Source: JAFDZO01 sp044226845 (GTDB lineage Bacteria > Bacteroidota > Ignavibacteria > Tepidaquicellales > Tepidaquicellaceae). From it: a stretch of DNA of 64,000 nt. A program made the position numbers and the translations under genes. Position 1 is the stretch's first letter. Each line of letters starts with the position of its first letter. Positions 36,113 to 43,714 of this stretch are shown here, piece by piece. Where the stretch lies: positions 124,001 to 188,000 of the forward strand of contig JBGAGG010000005.1 in NCBI GenBank assembly GCA_044226845.1. The letters run 5' to 3'. A model generated the notes under the pieces. That model saw nothing but the letters and a program-made list of their open reading frames with translations, did no database searches and had not been told where the DNA came from.

Positions 36113-38068
36113 TTAAATTTCGACTTGTGAGCCGACTTCATAAACTCTGCTTACGGGCAGCTTAAAGAATTCCGTTGCTCTTTGTGCATTGTTAGACATC
36201 AGTACGAACAGCTTATTTTTCAATCTTCTCAATCCGGGCTTATCATTTACAATTAATGTTTCTCTTCCAAGGAAGAACGTGGTTTTTTCTACGTTAAGGC
36301 TGATACCTTTCGGTTTTAAAAACTCAATTATTTTATTGATATCCGGTGCTTCCATAAAGCCATAGTTAGCAATTACTTTATAAAATCCTTCTGCATGCTG
36401 TTCAACAACGATTCTTTCTTCATCTTTAATACGCGGTACTTTAGAAATTTTTATTGTTAATATTACTATAAGCTGATGTAATAATTTATTGTGTTTGATA
36501 TTTAATATCAATGGCGGAGGTGTGCCGTTGATATTACTTGACATATAAACTGCCGAGCCCGGAATAAAAGTCATGCGTGTGCTCATAAATTCCTCTATGA
36601 AATTCTGCAATGATTCCGTTTCTTTCTGTATTTTTTCCATCAGGCATCTTCTTCCGCTGTTCCATGTTTTCATCATTATAAAAATAACTGCGCCCATTAC
36701 AATCGGTACCCATCCGCCGTGGAAAAATTTCAATAAGTTTGCTCCAAAGAACGAAACATCGATTGTGAAGAAGAACAGCGTTACTAAAATAGCTGTGGTC
36801 TGAGACCACTTCCATGTCTGTGTCATTACAAAGTATGCAAGGACGGTTGTAATTACCATTGTAGTAGTAACTGCAATACCGTATGCAGCAGCTAAATTAC
36901 TCGATGTTTTAAAGCTGAATACGAGAGCTATTGTTGCAAGGAATAATGCCCAGTTCAATTGAGGAATATATATCTGTCCTCTCTCCATTTCTGAAGTGTG
37001 AATTGTTTTAAGCCTTGGTAAATATCCTAAGAGTATTGCCTGAAATGTTAATGAGAATGCGCCCGATATTAATGCCTGAGATGCAATTACTGTTGCAAAA
37101 GTAGCAAGTATTACCAGCGGGTATAATGCCCACTGCGGAGCAAGTAAGTAAAAAGGATTTGATGCCGCAGCTGGATTGCCTAAAACTAATGCGCCCTGCC
37201 CCAGATAATTTATAAACAAACACGGAAGTACAATTGTAAACCATGCAATGCGGATGGGCTTTCTTCCGAAGTGACCCATATCTGCATACAGTGCCTCACC
37301 TCCAGTAATAACAAGGAATACGGAGCCAAGCACAACAAAGCCGTGAAACTGATTTTGTACAAAAAAGTTAATCGCATAATAAGGATTAACAGATTTTAAA
37401 ACTTCAAAATTTGTAACTACACCTTTTATTCCAAGGACGGCTAATGTTAAAAACCAAATAAGCGTTACAGGCCCGAACATCTTACCGACACTTCCCGTGC
37501 CCTTCTTTTGCACGGCAAATAAACAGAATAAAATTATAACAGTAAGCGGAATAATATAGGGTTCAAAAAAAGGCGTGGCTATATTCAGCCCTTCGACTGC
37601 CGATAAAACGGAAATTGCAGGAGTAATAACTCCGTCACCATATAACAATGCAGCGCCGAATAAACCCAGCGAAACAATTACTAAACCTGCGCGTGATTTT
37701 CCCGAAGGTTTTACCAATGCCATTAAGGCAAGTATGCCGCCTTCACCGTCGTTATCTGCTCGCAGAATAAAGACGAGATATTTTATCGTTACAACTATGA
37801 TAAGTGACCAGAAAATTAACGAGAGCACGCCAAGCACGTTATCATGATTAGGTGCAAGACCGTAATGGCCGCTGAAGCACTCGCGCAATGCATACAACGG
37901 GCTTGTGCCTATATCTCCATAGACAACACCCAACGCGCCGAGGCTTAACGTAAGTATGTACTTTAAGTTTGTTTTACCGTGGGGAGAATTACTACTGTGA
38001 TAGTCCGAATCGGTGTTTCCACTTGGCTCTTTTTCTAGCTTCGCGGCGTCAGTACCTGATGAATCCAA
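36113..38068 (-). CDS. kup: KUP-type low-affinity potassium uptake protein
   Basis: 651 residues, the full length of the family. GALGVVYGDIGTSPLYALRECFSGHYG is the KUP N-terminal signature; about 12 membrane helices follow to residue 470, and the last 170 residues are a soluble domain (PPLILNIKHNKLLHQLIVILTIK, RGETLIVND-like ending). It takes up K+ with protons. The charged N-terminus of about 35 residues is longer than usual. A 24-base gap separates it from the following CDP-alcohol phosphatidyltransferase gene, so the two may be transcribed together. Confidence 0.96.
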   Translation of the reverse strand: MDSSGTDAAKLEKEPSGNTDSDYHSSNSPHGKTNLKYILTLSLGALGVVYGDIGTSPLYALRECFSGHYGLAPNHDNVLGVLSLIFWSLIIVVTIKYLVFILRADNDGEGGILALMALVKPSGKSRAGLVIVSLGLFGAALLYGDGVITPAISVLSAVEGLNIATPFFEPYIIPLTVIILFCLFAVQKKGTGSVGKMFGPVTLIWFLTLAVLGIKGVVTNFEVLKSVNPYYAINFFVQNQFHGFVVLGSVFLVITGGEALYADMGHFGRKPIRIAWFTIVLPCLFINYLGQGALVLGNPAAASNPFYLLAPQWALYPLVILATFATVIASQALISGAFSLTFQAILLGYLPRLKTIHTSEMERGQIYIPQLNWALFLATIALVFSFKTSSNLAAAYGIAVTTTMVITTVLAYFVMTQTWKWSQTTAILVTLFFFTIDVSFFGANLLKFFHGGWVPIVMGAVIFIMMKTWNSGRRCLMEKIQKETESLQNFIEEFMSTRMTFIPGSAVYMSSNINGTPPPLILNIKHNKLLHQLIVILTIKISKVPRIKDEERIVVEQHAEGFYKVIANYGFMEAPDINKIIEFLKPKGISLNVEKTTFFLGRETLIVNDKPGLRRLKNKLFVLMSNNAQRATEFFKLPVSRVYEVGSQVEI

Positions 38069-38128
38069 TTAAATTCTTTAATTTCTGTTAAATTTGCTTA
38101 ACAAACATATAATAATTAAACAAAACAT

Positions 38129-38159
38129 TAAAGATAATAGTTATTAAAGGATTTACAAA
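38129..38159 (-). promoter_or_regulatory. candidate TTTG / TAnnTTTA promoter of kup
   Basis: On the minus strand, TTTG (38156-38159) is followed by exactly 19 bases and then TATCTTTA (38129-38136), one base from the TAnnTTTG consensus of Bacteroidota sigma factors. It is 61 bases upstream of the kup start. Confidence 0.4.
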
Positions 38160-38190
38160 TATCGAAAAATAGCTTATATTTACGTTAAAT

Positions 38191-38616
38191 TTATAGTGAT
38201 TTTATAAATTTCTGAACTTCTTCTTTAATCTCATCTCTTATTACCGCAATTTTTGAAAGCTTTTCCTCTTTGCTTCCTGTCAATTTTGAAGGGTCACTAA
38301 AACTCCATTGAATTTTTTTACCTGCTCCCGGAAAGACCGGACATTTATCTGCAGCTTCTTTTTCACATACTGTTATAACATAGTCATACGAATTACTATT
38401 TGCCGCCAGATCAAAAACACTTTTTGTTTTATTTTTAGAAATATCTATTCCTGTTTGTGCCATGGATTCAACAACCAGTGGATTCAAAATTCCCGGCTCT
38501 ATTCCTGCGCTTTCAGCTATAAATTTCTCATTGCCAAATTTATTCAAAAACGCCTCTGCCATCTGGCTTCTTGCGCTGTTGTGAATGCAGACGAATAATA
38601 CTTTTATTTTATTCAT
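38191..38616 (-). CDS. arsC: thioredoxin-coupled arsenate reductase
   Basis: 141 residues of the low-molecular-weight phosphatase fold. The active-site loop is C10-I-H-N-S-A-R16 (CX5R), and the two resolving Cys are C84 (ITVCEKEA) and C92 (DKCPVFPG), as in the S. aureus pI258 enzyme class that reduces arsenate to arsenite with thioredoxin. It is the last gene of the ars operon and overlaps acr3 by 8 bases. Confidence 0.95.
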   Translation of the reverse strand: MNKIKVLFVCIHNSARSQMAEAFLNKFGNEKFIAESAGIEPGILNPLVVESMAQTGIDISKNKTKSVFDLAANSNSYDYVITVCEKEAADKCPVFPGAGKKIQWSFSDPSKLTGSKEEKLSKIAVIRDEIKEEVQKFIKSL

Positions 38617-39670
38617 TTACTTTAACAGGTTGAAATTTATTTCTCCATTTAAGAGCTACGTTAACAAGTAAAATTAAAACAGGGACCTCTATCAACGGAC
38701 CTATAACTGCTGCAAAGGCTACACCTGAATTTATTCCGAACACTGCAATAGCTACTGCAATCCCAAGCTCGAAATTATTTCCTGCTGCAGTGAATGCAAG
38801 AGATGTGCTTTTTGCATAATCAGCTCCTGCCTTCTTAGCTATAAAAAATGCGCTGAAGAACATTATTACAAAATAAAATATAAGAGGGATAGCTATGCGG
38901 ATTACATCAAATGGAATCTGCACAATCAAATTTCCTTTATAGGAGAACATTACTAAAATTGTAAACAATAAAGCAGTCAGAGTTATGGGACTTATTTTCG
39001 GGATGAAAACTTTTTCATACCATTCTTTACCTTTTGCTTTTATAAGTGTGTAACGCGAAATCATTCCGGCTATAAACGGAATCCCGAGATATATAAAAAC
39101 ACTCCATGCTATCTGCGAAATGCTGATATCTACAATAGCATTTTGTAATCCGAAAAGCGGAGGAAGTATTGTAACAAATATATAAGCATAAATGCTATAA
39201 AATAAAACCTGAAAGATACTGTTGAAGGCGACTAAACCTGCAACATATTCATTATCTCCCTTTGCCAGATCATTCCACACTATAACCATTGCAATGCATC
39301 GTGCAATTCCTATCATTATAAGACCAATCATGTATTCGGGTTTATCCGGAAGAAAAATTATCGCAAGGATAAACATCAATGCAGGACCGATAATCCAGTT
39401 CTGCAATAAAGATATTCCCAGAATTTTTTTATTTGCAAAAACTTCATGAAGCTTTTCGTACTTCACTTTAGCAAGAGGAGGATACATCATTAATATAAGA
39501 CCGATGGCAATAGGAATATTAGTAGTGCCGGATTGGAAATTATTTATAAAGTCAGCAGTGCCGGGGATAAGATATCCTATCCCTATACCTGTAATCATTG
39601 CAAGGAAAATCCAAAGCGTGAGAAATCTATCTAAGAAAGAAAGCCTTTTAACTTTTTCAACGGATTCCAT
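38609..39670 (-). CDS. acr3: ACR3-family arsenite exporter
   Basis: 353 residues with about ten membrane helices. RFLTLWIFLAMITGIGIGYLIPG and GLILMMYPPLAKVKYE are typical of ACR3 N-termini, and GIARCIAMVIVWNDLAKGDNEY has the conserved Cys of the fourth helix that is needed for transport. It expels As(III) at the inner membrane. It belongs to the arsR-arsM-acr3-arsC operon and overlaps arsC, with 179 bases between arsM and acr3 holding hairpins. Confidence 0.96.
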   Translation of the reverse strand: MESVEKVKRLSFLDRFLTLWIFLAMITGIGIGYLIPGTADFINNFQSGTTNIPIAIGLILMMYPPLAKVKYEKLHEVFANKKILGISLLQNWIIGPALMFILAIIFLPDKPEYMIGLIMIGIARCIAMVIVWNDLAKGDNEYVAGLVAFNSIFQVLFYSIYAYIFVTILPPLFGLQNAIVDISISQIAWSVFIYLGIPFIAGMISRYTLIKAKGKEWYEKVFIPKISPITLTALLFTILVMFSYKGNLIVQIPFDVIRIAIPLIFYFVIMFFSAFFIAKKAGADYAKSTSLAFTAAGNNFELGIAVAIAVFGINSGVAFAAVIGPLIEVPVLILLVNVALKWRNKFQPVKVNE

Positions 39671-39728
39671 AGTGTGCTCCGCATTGATTTTAAATTTATA
39701 AAAAGAGAGGAACTCTTCTCCTCACTCA

Positions 39729-39780
39729 TCTTCTCACCCCGGCAGATTTTTCCGCTGCCGGAGTTATATGGTGAAGAATT
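39729..39780 (-). other. hairpins between arsM and acr3
   Basis: CCGGCAG (39739-39745) and CTGCCGG (39755-39761) form a 7-bp stem with a 9-base loop, within a weaker outer pairing (TTCTCACC / GGTGAAGAA). A separate 5-bp stem with a T-tract is at about 39702-39725 on the minus strand. Together they may process or attenuate the operon's transcript; there is no strong T-run after the large stem. Confidence 0.4.
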
Positions 39781-39849
39781 TACAAGAACTGTTACTATTA
39801 CTGTGCAATCGCTGCAGCAATCCATTTTTTTTAAAAAATTAAATTTATT

Positions 39850-40686
39850 TTAGCAGCATCCGGCGCCCGGCTCACAGCATGGTTTCTCAGCGTAAACGTT
39901 TACGCTAATTATTGCTGAGCTTGACTCTTTAAATTTATTCAGCTCATCCTGATTAATATATTTCAGTAGAATTTCATCCGGCACTGTGATAGCTCTTTCT
40001 TTCTGAACTTCAACTTTTGTGAAGCCTGCTTTTTTTATTATATCAAGGTATTCACTTTTCTGAATCGCACCTGATACACAGCCCGCATACATCTCTGCTG
40101 CTTTTTTTATTCCTTCAGGAAGCTCGCCGTTTATTACAATATCCGATACTGAAAAGTGCCCGCCGTTCTTCATTACTCTGTACATTTCCGCAAAAGCTTT
40201 TTCTTTATCGGGTACAAGATTTAATACACAGTTGCTTACAATTACATCTACTGTTTTATTAGGAAGCGGCATATCTTCTATTTCTCCCTGTATAAATTCA
40301 ACGTTATTGAAACCGAGCTTTGCATTATTTTCGCGTGCCTTCTTTATCATCTCATCGGTGAAATCCAGTCCTATAACTTTTCCTTTTTCTCCTGCAATTG
40401 CGCGTGCTATGAAAACATCGTTACCTGCGCCTGAACCTAAGTCAAGCACTGTATCGCCTTCTTTTATCTGCGCAAATTCTGTCGGCAGTCCGCATCCGAG
40501 TCCGAGGTCTGCATCGGGATTGTAACCTTTTAATTTTGAGTAGCTCTCTGCGAAGACTGCATAGTCCACAGTATCACAGCATCCCGTTGCGCCGCAGCAG
40601 GATGATTCATTTTGAGATTTTGATTGCTTTGCAATCGCTCCGTATTGTTGTTTTACAACTTCTTTAAGTTCTTCAGCTGTCTGCAT
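39850..40686 (-). CDS. arsM: arsenite methyltransferase
   Basis: 278 residues. The SAM site is TVLDLGSGAGNDVFIAR, and the three conserved arsenic-binding Cys are C65 (GLGCGLPTE), C153 (SNCVLNLV) and C203 (AGCVSGA). The N-terminus has C-C-G-A-T-G-C-C, and the C-terminus ends in Cys-rich C-C-E-P-G-A-G-C-C; such extra Cys are frequent in ArsM. It methylates As(III) with SAM and a thiol reductant, giving volatile or less retained products. It lies between arsR and acr3, so methylation and export are co-regulated. Confidence 0.95.
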   Translation of the reverse strand: MQTAEELKEVVKQQYGAIAKQSKSQNESSCCGATGCCDTVDYAVFAESYSKLKGYNPDADLGLGCGLPTEFAQIKEGDTVLDLGSGAGNDVFIARAIAGEKGKVIGLDFTDEMIKKARENNAKLGFNNVEFIQGEIEDMPLPNKTVDVIVSNCVLNLVPDKEKAFAEMYRVMKNGGHFSVSDIVINGELPEGIKKAAEMYAGCVSGAIQKSEYLDIIKKAGFTKVEVQKERAITVPDEILLKYINQDELNKFKESSSAIISVNVYAEKPCCEPGAGCC

Positions 40687-40745
40687 TTTTTATTTTCCTT
40701 TGTGTTTTAAATTAATAAAATGTGTCCGGACATTTTACATAACTG

Positions 40746-41102
40746 TTAACAGCAATTCTGATTTATGTTTTTTGATGAATTTGTATTGAGGGTTTTTAAT
40801 TTATCTGTGAATGAATTTAAAAGCTCCAGTTTTTCACTGAGCGTTTTCCAGTTAATGCAATAGCATGATTTCTGTCCGTCTATTGTTCCCTGCACCAATC
40901 CTATTTTCTTCAGCTCGCTTAAGTGCTGTGAGACTGTGGACTGTGATAGGGGAAGGACTTCAACAATCTCTCCGCAGATACACATATTGCTTTCAGCAAG
41001 CTTGCTAAGGATTGCAACGCGAGCCGGATGTGAAATCGCTTTTGCAAAGTCCGCAATTTCCTGCTCATGCTCGGTAAAACTTTCTTTTTTAGGTGATGCC
41101 AT
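40746..41102 (-). CDS. arsR: ArsR-family arsenic-sensing repressor
   Basis: 118 residues of winged helix. The As(III)-binding Cys pair C41-I-C43 lies in the segment before the recognition helix (ESNMCICGEIVEVLPLSQSTVSQHLSELKKIGLV), the position of ELCVC in classical ArsR. Further Cys at 80, 82 and at the C-terminus (117, 118) may add ligands. It sits first in the operon, followed by arsM 59 bases downstream, and its promoter has an inverted repeat (41134-41158). Confidence 0.93.
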   Translation of the reverse strand: MASPKKESFTEHEQEIADFAKAISHPARVAILSKLAESNMCICGEIVEVLPLSQSTVSQHLSELKKIGLVQGTIDGQKSCYCINWKTLSEKLELLNSFTDKLKTLNTNSSKNINQNCC

Positions 41103-41133
41103 TATCTAATTAAATCTGATTAATTACTTCTAT

Positions 41134-41158
41134 TATCGTATATCGTAAAAATACGATA
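41134..41158. promoter_or_regulatory. ArsR operator candidate
   Basis: TATCGTA-AAAA-TACGATA (41141-41158) is a perfect 7-bp inverted repeat, and an extra direct half-site TATCGTA (41134-41140) is directly adjacent. It lies 32-56 bases upstream of arsR, the usual place for an autorepressor site. Confidence 0.7.
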
Positions 41159-41246
41159 GAAGTTTCAATTTATCAAGATAAAATTTTAATAACACTAATT
41201 TTGGGGTGAAATTAAAGGTTTTAATATGTGATTTAAGGCAGGAAAA

Positions 41247-41840
41247 TTATTTTTTCTTTGAAATGCTCAATCCTTTTTTCACGATTGTATTAATTTCCTC
41301 GTACTTTTTTTCATCATTATATTTGCTAAGGTCAAATGATTTGTATTCATTAGAGTGTCCGCCTATTATATAACCAAGAATTGCTCCTGTCAGCGTCCAT
41401 CCGATAACTTGTCCGGTAATTGTTGCAGGGCTGCCAGGATTAAAACCTTGCGAAGAATTATCTGCGCTTTTTCCAAGGAGAGAGACAATAGTTCCGCCTA
41501 CTGCGCCTATTCCCAAACCCAGAATTCCGCCGAATGTTTTCTCTGTACCTGTTGCAAAACCAAGTGCTTCAATATCCTTCAATGAAACCTGAACATAACG
41601 TGATATAGCTTTAGGATTTTTTACATCGTCAAATTTTTTCCTGATAATGAGATAGTCTTTAGTCAATACATCAAGATATACTTCTTTGTAAGAGGTATGG
41701 TTACGATCAAAAATAAGAGCCTTATGATTCTCTTTAAAAGTAATGGAAAAAACTGCAGGAGTATTTAATGCAATGGTATCGCTCTGTGAGAAACAAAGAT
41801 TGGAAAATAATAAGAGAAAAAGAGCAAACACGGGTTTCAT
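41247..41840 (-). CDS. secreted protein with glycine-rich membrane segment (paralogue 2)
   Basis: 197 residues. A signal peptide (to about residue 19) leads into a beta-rich domain (VFSITFKENHKALIFDR...YKEVYLDVLTKDYLIIRKK...YVQVSLKDIEALGFATG). Then come two Gly-rich hydrophobic stretches (GGILGLGIGAVGGTIVSLLG and ITGQVIGWTLTGAILGYIIGG), like a glycine zipper, and a charged tail. It closely resembles the next gene upstream (41865-42452) throughout. No function is known to me. The pair and the TPR gene at 42449 probably form one transcript. Confidence 0.72.
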   Translation of the reverse strand: MKPVFALFLLLFSNLCFSQSDTIALNTPAVFSITFKENHKALIFDRNHTSYKEVYLDVLTKDYLIIRKKFDDVKNPKAISRYVQVSLKDIEALGFATGTEKTFGGILGLGIGAVGGTIVSLLGKSADNSSQGFNPGSPATITGQVIGWTLTGAILGYIIGGHSNEYKSFDLSKYNDEKKYEEINTIVKKGLSISKKK

Positions 41841-41864
41841 AAAATTCAGGTGTTAAATTATAAA

Positions 41865-42452
41865 TTAATTATTTTTATTAAATTGGATGCCTCGTTGTAT
41901 TATAGAAAGAATTTTCGAATATTTTTTATTCAAGTCGTTATCATAACGTGAAAGTTCAGAAGTTTCATAATCATTATAAATTCCTCCCAGTAAATACCCA
42001 AGACCTGTTCCGCATACAAAACCTATTGCTGTACTTGTAGCAATAGATTTACTGCTTCGTGAATCATAGAGCTTATCTTGTTTTTCTGCCAGCACTCCGA
42101 GTATAATCCCGGCTGCAGTTCCCACACCCATACCAAGCAATGCACCGAACATTGATTTATCTCCTTTGATATAACCAAGTTCTTTAATATCTCTTAAAGG
42201 CACACGCACTGATTTCCTGTTCATTAGAGGATAAGTATCCGATTTATGTTCAATTATAAGAAAATCTTTTGTTAATGTATTTAAATAAACTTCGTTATAA
42301 GTTGAGTAATCGGTAAAGGAAATCTTTTCTTTTTTTTCAGGATTAAGATAGGTTATCTTAAAAATTTTTGGAGTGTTGAGTACAATCGTATCGCTTTGTG
42401 AGTAACACTTGTTCACTAAAAGAGAAAAAAGCAGCAGTATAAAAATCTTCAT
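41865..42452 (-). CDS. secreted protein with glycine-rich membrane segment (paralogue 1)
   Basis: 195 residues, a tandem paralogue of the gene at 41247. Shared text includes QSDTIVLNTPKIFKITY, YNEVYLNTLTKDFLIIEHK, VPLRDIKELGYIKG, FGALLGMGVGTAAGIILG and GFVCGTGLGYLLGG. It starts with a signal peptide and has the same two Gly-rich helices. Its ATG overlaps the stop of the TPR gene by 4 bases (ATGA), so the two are translationally coupled. A small membrane-associated envelope protein is likely; function unknown. Confidence 0.74.
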   Translation of the reverse strand: MKIFILLLFSLLVNKCYSQSDTIVLNTPKIFKITYLNPEKKEKISFTDYSTYNEVYLNTLTKDFLIIEHKSDTYPLMNRKSVRVPLRDIKELGYIKGDKSMFGALLGMGVGTAAGIILGVLAEKQDKLYDSRSSKSIATSTAIGFVCGTGLGYLLGGIYNDYETSELSRYDNDLNKKYSKILSIIQRGIQFNKNN

Positions 42453-43540
42453 TTAAAATTTTTTATTCTTGAGAATTTATTGCTTTCATTTATTTCCATA
42501 GGATTCTTATCAAACCAAACTATAAATTTGTCCCACAGTTCTTCGTTTTTACTTTGCCATATCTGTTCATTCTGCTTATCACCGTCAAGCAAAATCCAGT
42601 AATTATAAGCTTCAAGAAATCCCGCATCCTGAATTTTTTTTTGATAATCAAAAATTATATTAGGAAACTTTTCATTATCACCTTTAGAAAAATAATTATT
42701 GAGAAAATTTGTTCTGATCCTGTTCATAGAATTTATATCTATTTTTTTTTCTCCGACTGCAGCTAGTGCCATGCCGCCGTCAAAAACCGAAATAGCAGAA
42801 TAAGAGGATAACAGTTGATCTACCATTGTTTTTCCGATATCGTTTTTACCAATATAAATATTATTATCAGTAAAACTTGTTTTGATGGAATTATCTTCAA
42901 AAGTATATCCCTTCTTATATACTTCGAACATCATTTTGCTTATCTGTTCGGTACGGTTCGAATTTTTTTCCAGATTTAAAAAAATCTCTCCGTAAATAAG
43001 ACTCCATATAGGATTTTTTGAAGTAGCCCATAACATTGAGGCCCAATAATAATTAGAAGGATGCATCGGCGCTACTTCAATTCCTTTTTCAAAATATTTT
43101 AAGGCTTCGTCGTACTCTTTATCCATTGCATTGGTAACGCCGAGTTCAAGATAAAGGCGTCCCGACTTGGGAAATTTTTTTAATCCGGCTTCGTATGTTT
43201 CAAGAGCTTTTTCTCTGTCATCATTTAAATCATAACTGCTTCCTAATAAAGACCAATAACTATCTTCTGCATCAGGTTTATTCTTTATCTTTTCTAATAT
43301 TTCAATGGCATCATCATAATTTTTCAATTGAGTATGTGCCAGAGCAATTTCATATTGAGGTGCACTGCTTTGCGGGTCAAGCTTTTGTGCTTCCTTGAAC
43401 ATTTTAATCGCATCTTCATATTTACCCGCATCAAATAAATCGATACCTGCCTGAAATTTCTTCTGTGCTTCAGTATTATCTGCCTGAGCATAAGAAACAC
43501 TATAAAATGCAATAAATACAAATAATAATGCTGTTTTCAT
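42449..43540 (-). CDS. secreted TPR-repeat protein
   Basis: 363 residues. A signal peptide (to about residue 20) is followed by five or so tetratricopeptide repeats (FQAGIDLFDAGKYEDAIKMFKEAQKLDPQSSAPQYEIALAH, NYDDAIEILEKIKN, DDREKALETYEAGLKKFPKSGRLYLELGVTN, KEYDEALKYFEKGIEVAP), then a 170-residue C-terminal part of unknown type. TPR domains bind proteins, so it may assemble the two downstream glycine-zipper paralogues, with which it shares an ATGA overlap. It is the first gene of that three-gene group. Confidence 0.82.
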   Translation of the reverse strand: MKTALLFVFIAFYSVSYAQADNTEAQKKFQAGIDLFDAGKYEDAIKMFKEAQKLDPQSSAPQYEIALAHTQLKNYDDAIEILEKIKNKPDAEDSYWSLLGSSYDLNDDREKALETYEAGLKKFPKSGRLYLELGVTNAMDKEYDEALKYFEKGIEVAPMHPSNYYWASMLWATSKNPIWSLIYGEIFLNLEKNSNRTEQISKMMFEVYKKGYTFEDNSIKTSFTDNNIYIGKNDIGKTMVDQLLSSYSAISVFDGGMALAAVGEKKIDINSMNRIRTNFLNNYFSKGDNEKFPNIIFDYQKKIQDAGFLEAYNYWILLDGDKQNEQIWQSKNEELWDKFIVWFDKNPMEINESNKFSRIKNFK

Positions 43541-43643
43541 GGAATTTCTTTTATTACTAATTTAAAATATTACTTCAAAATATTGTAAATAAAAGGATTT
43601 ATCTATGTAGAATTCTATATCTGATTATTTTTGCTCAATAAAA

Positions 43644-43673
43644 AAACCTGTTCAAATTTCTTCAAACAGGTTT
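43644..43673 (-). terminator. terminator after the TonB-dependent receptor
   Basis: AAACCTGTT (43644-43652) and AACAGGTTT (43665-43673) form a 9-bp stem; on the minus strand it is followed by a T-run (TTTTTTATTG). It lies 42 bases past the end of the receptor gene. Confidence 0.75.
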
Positions 43674-43714
43674 GAAAAGTGATAATAAATAAAAATTATT
43701 TAGAATCTGAAATA

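Noticed and set aside
39631..39825. Small Cys-rich open frame (M-D-C-C-S-D-C...) between arsM and acr3 on the minus strand
   Set aside because: It overlaps the start of acr3 by 40 bases, has a repetitive Ser/Lys-rich end, no good ribosome site and contains the hairpin region; nothing supports it as a gene.
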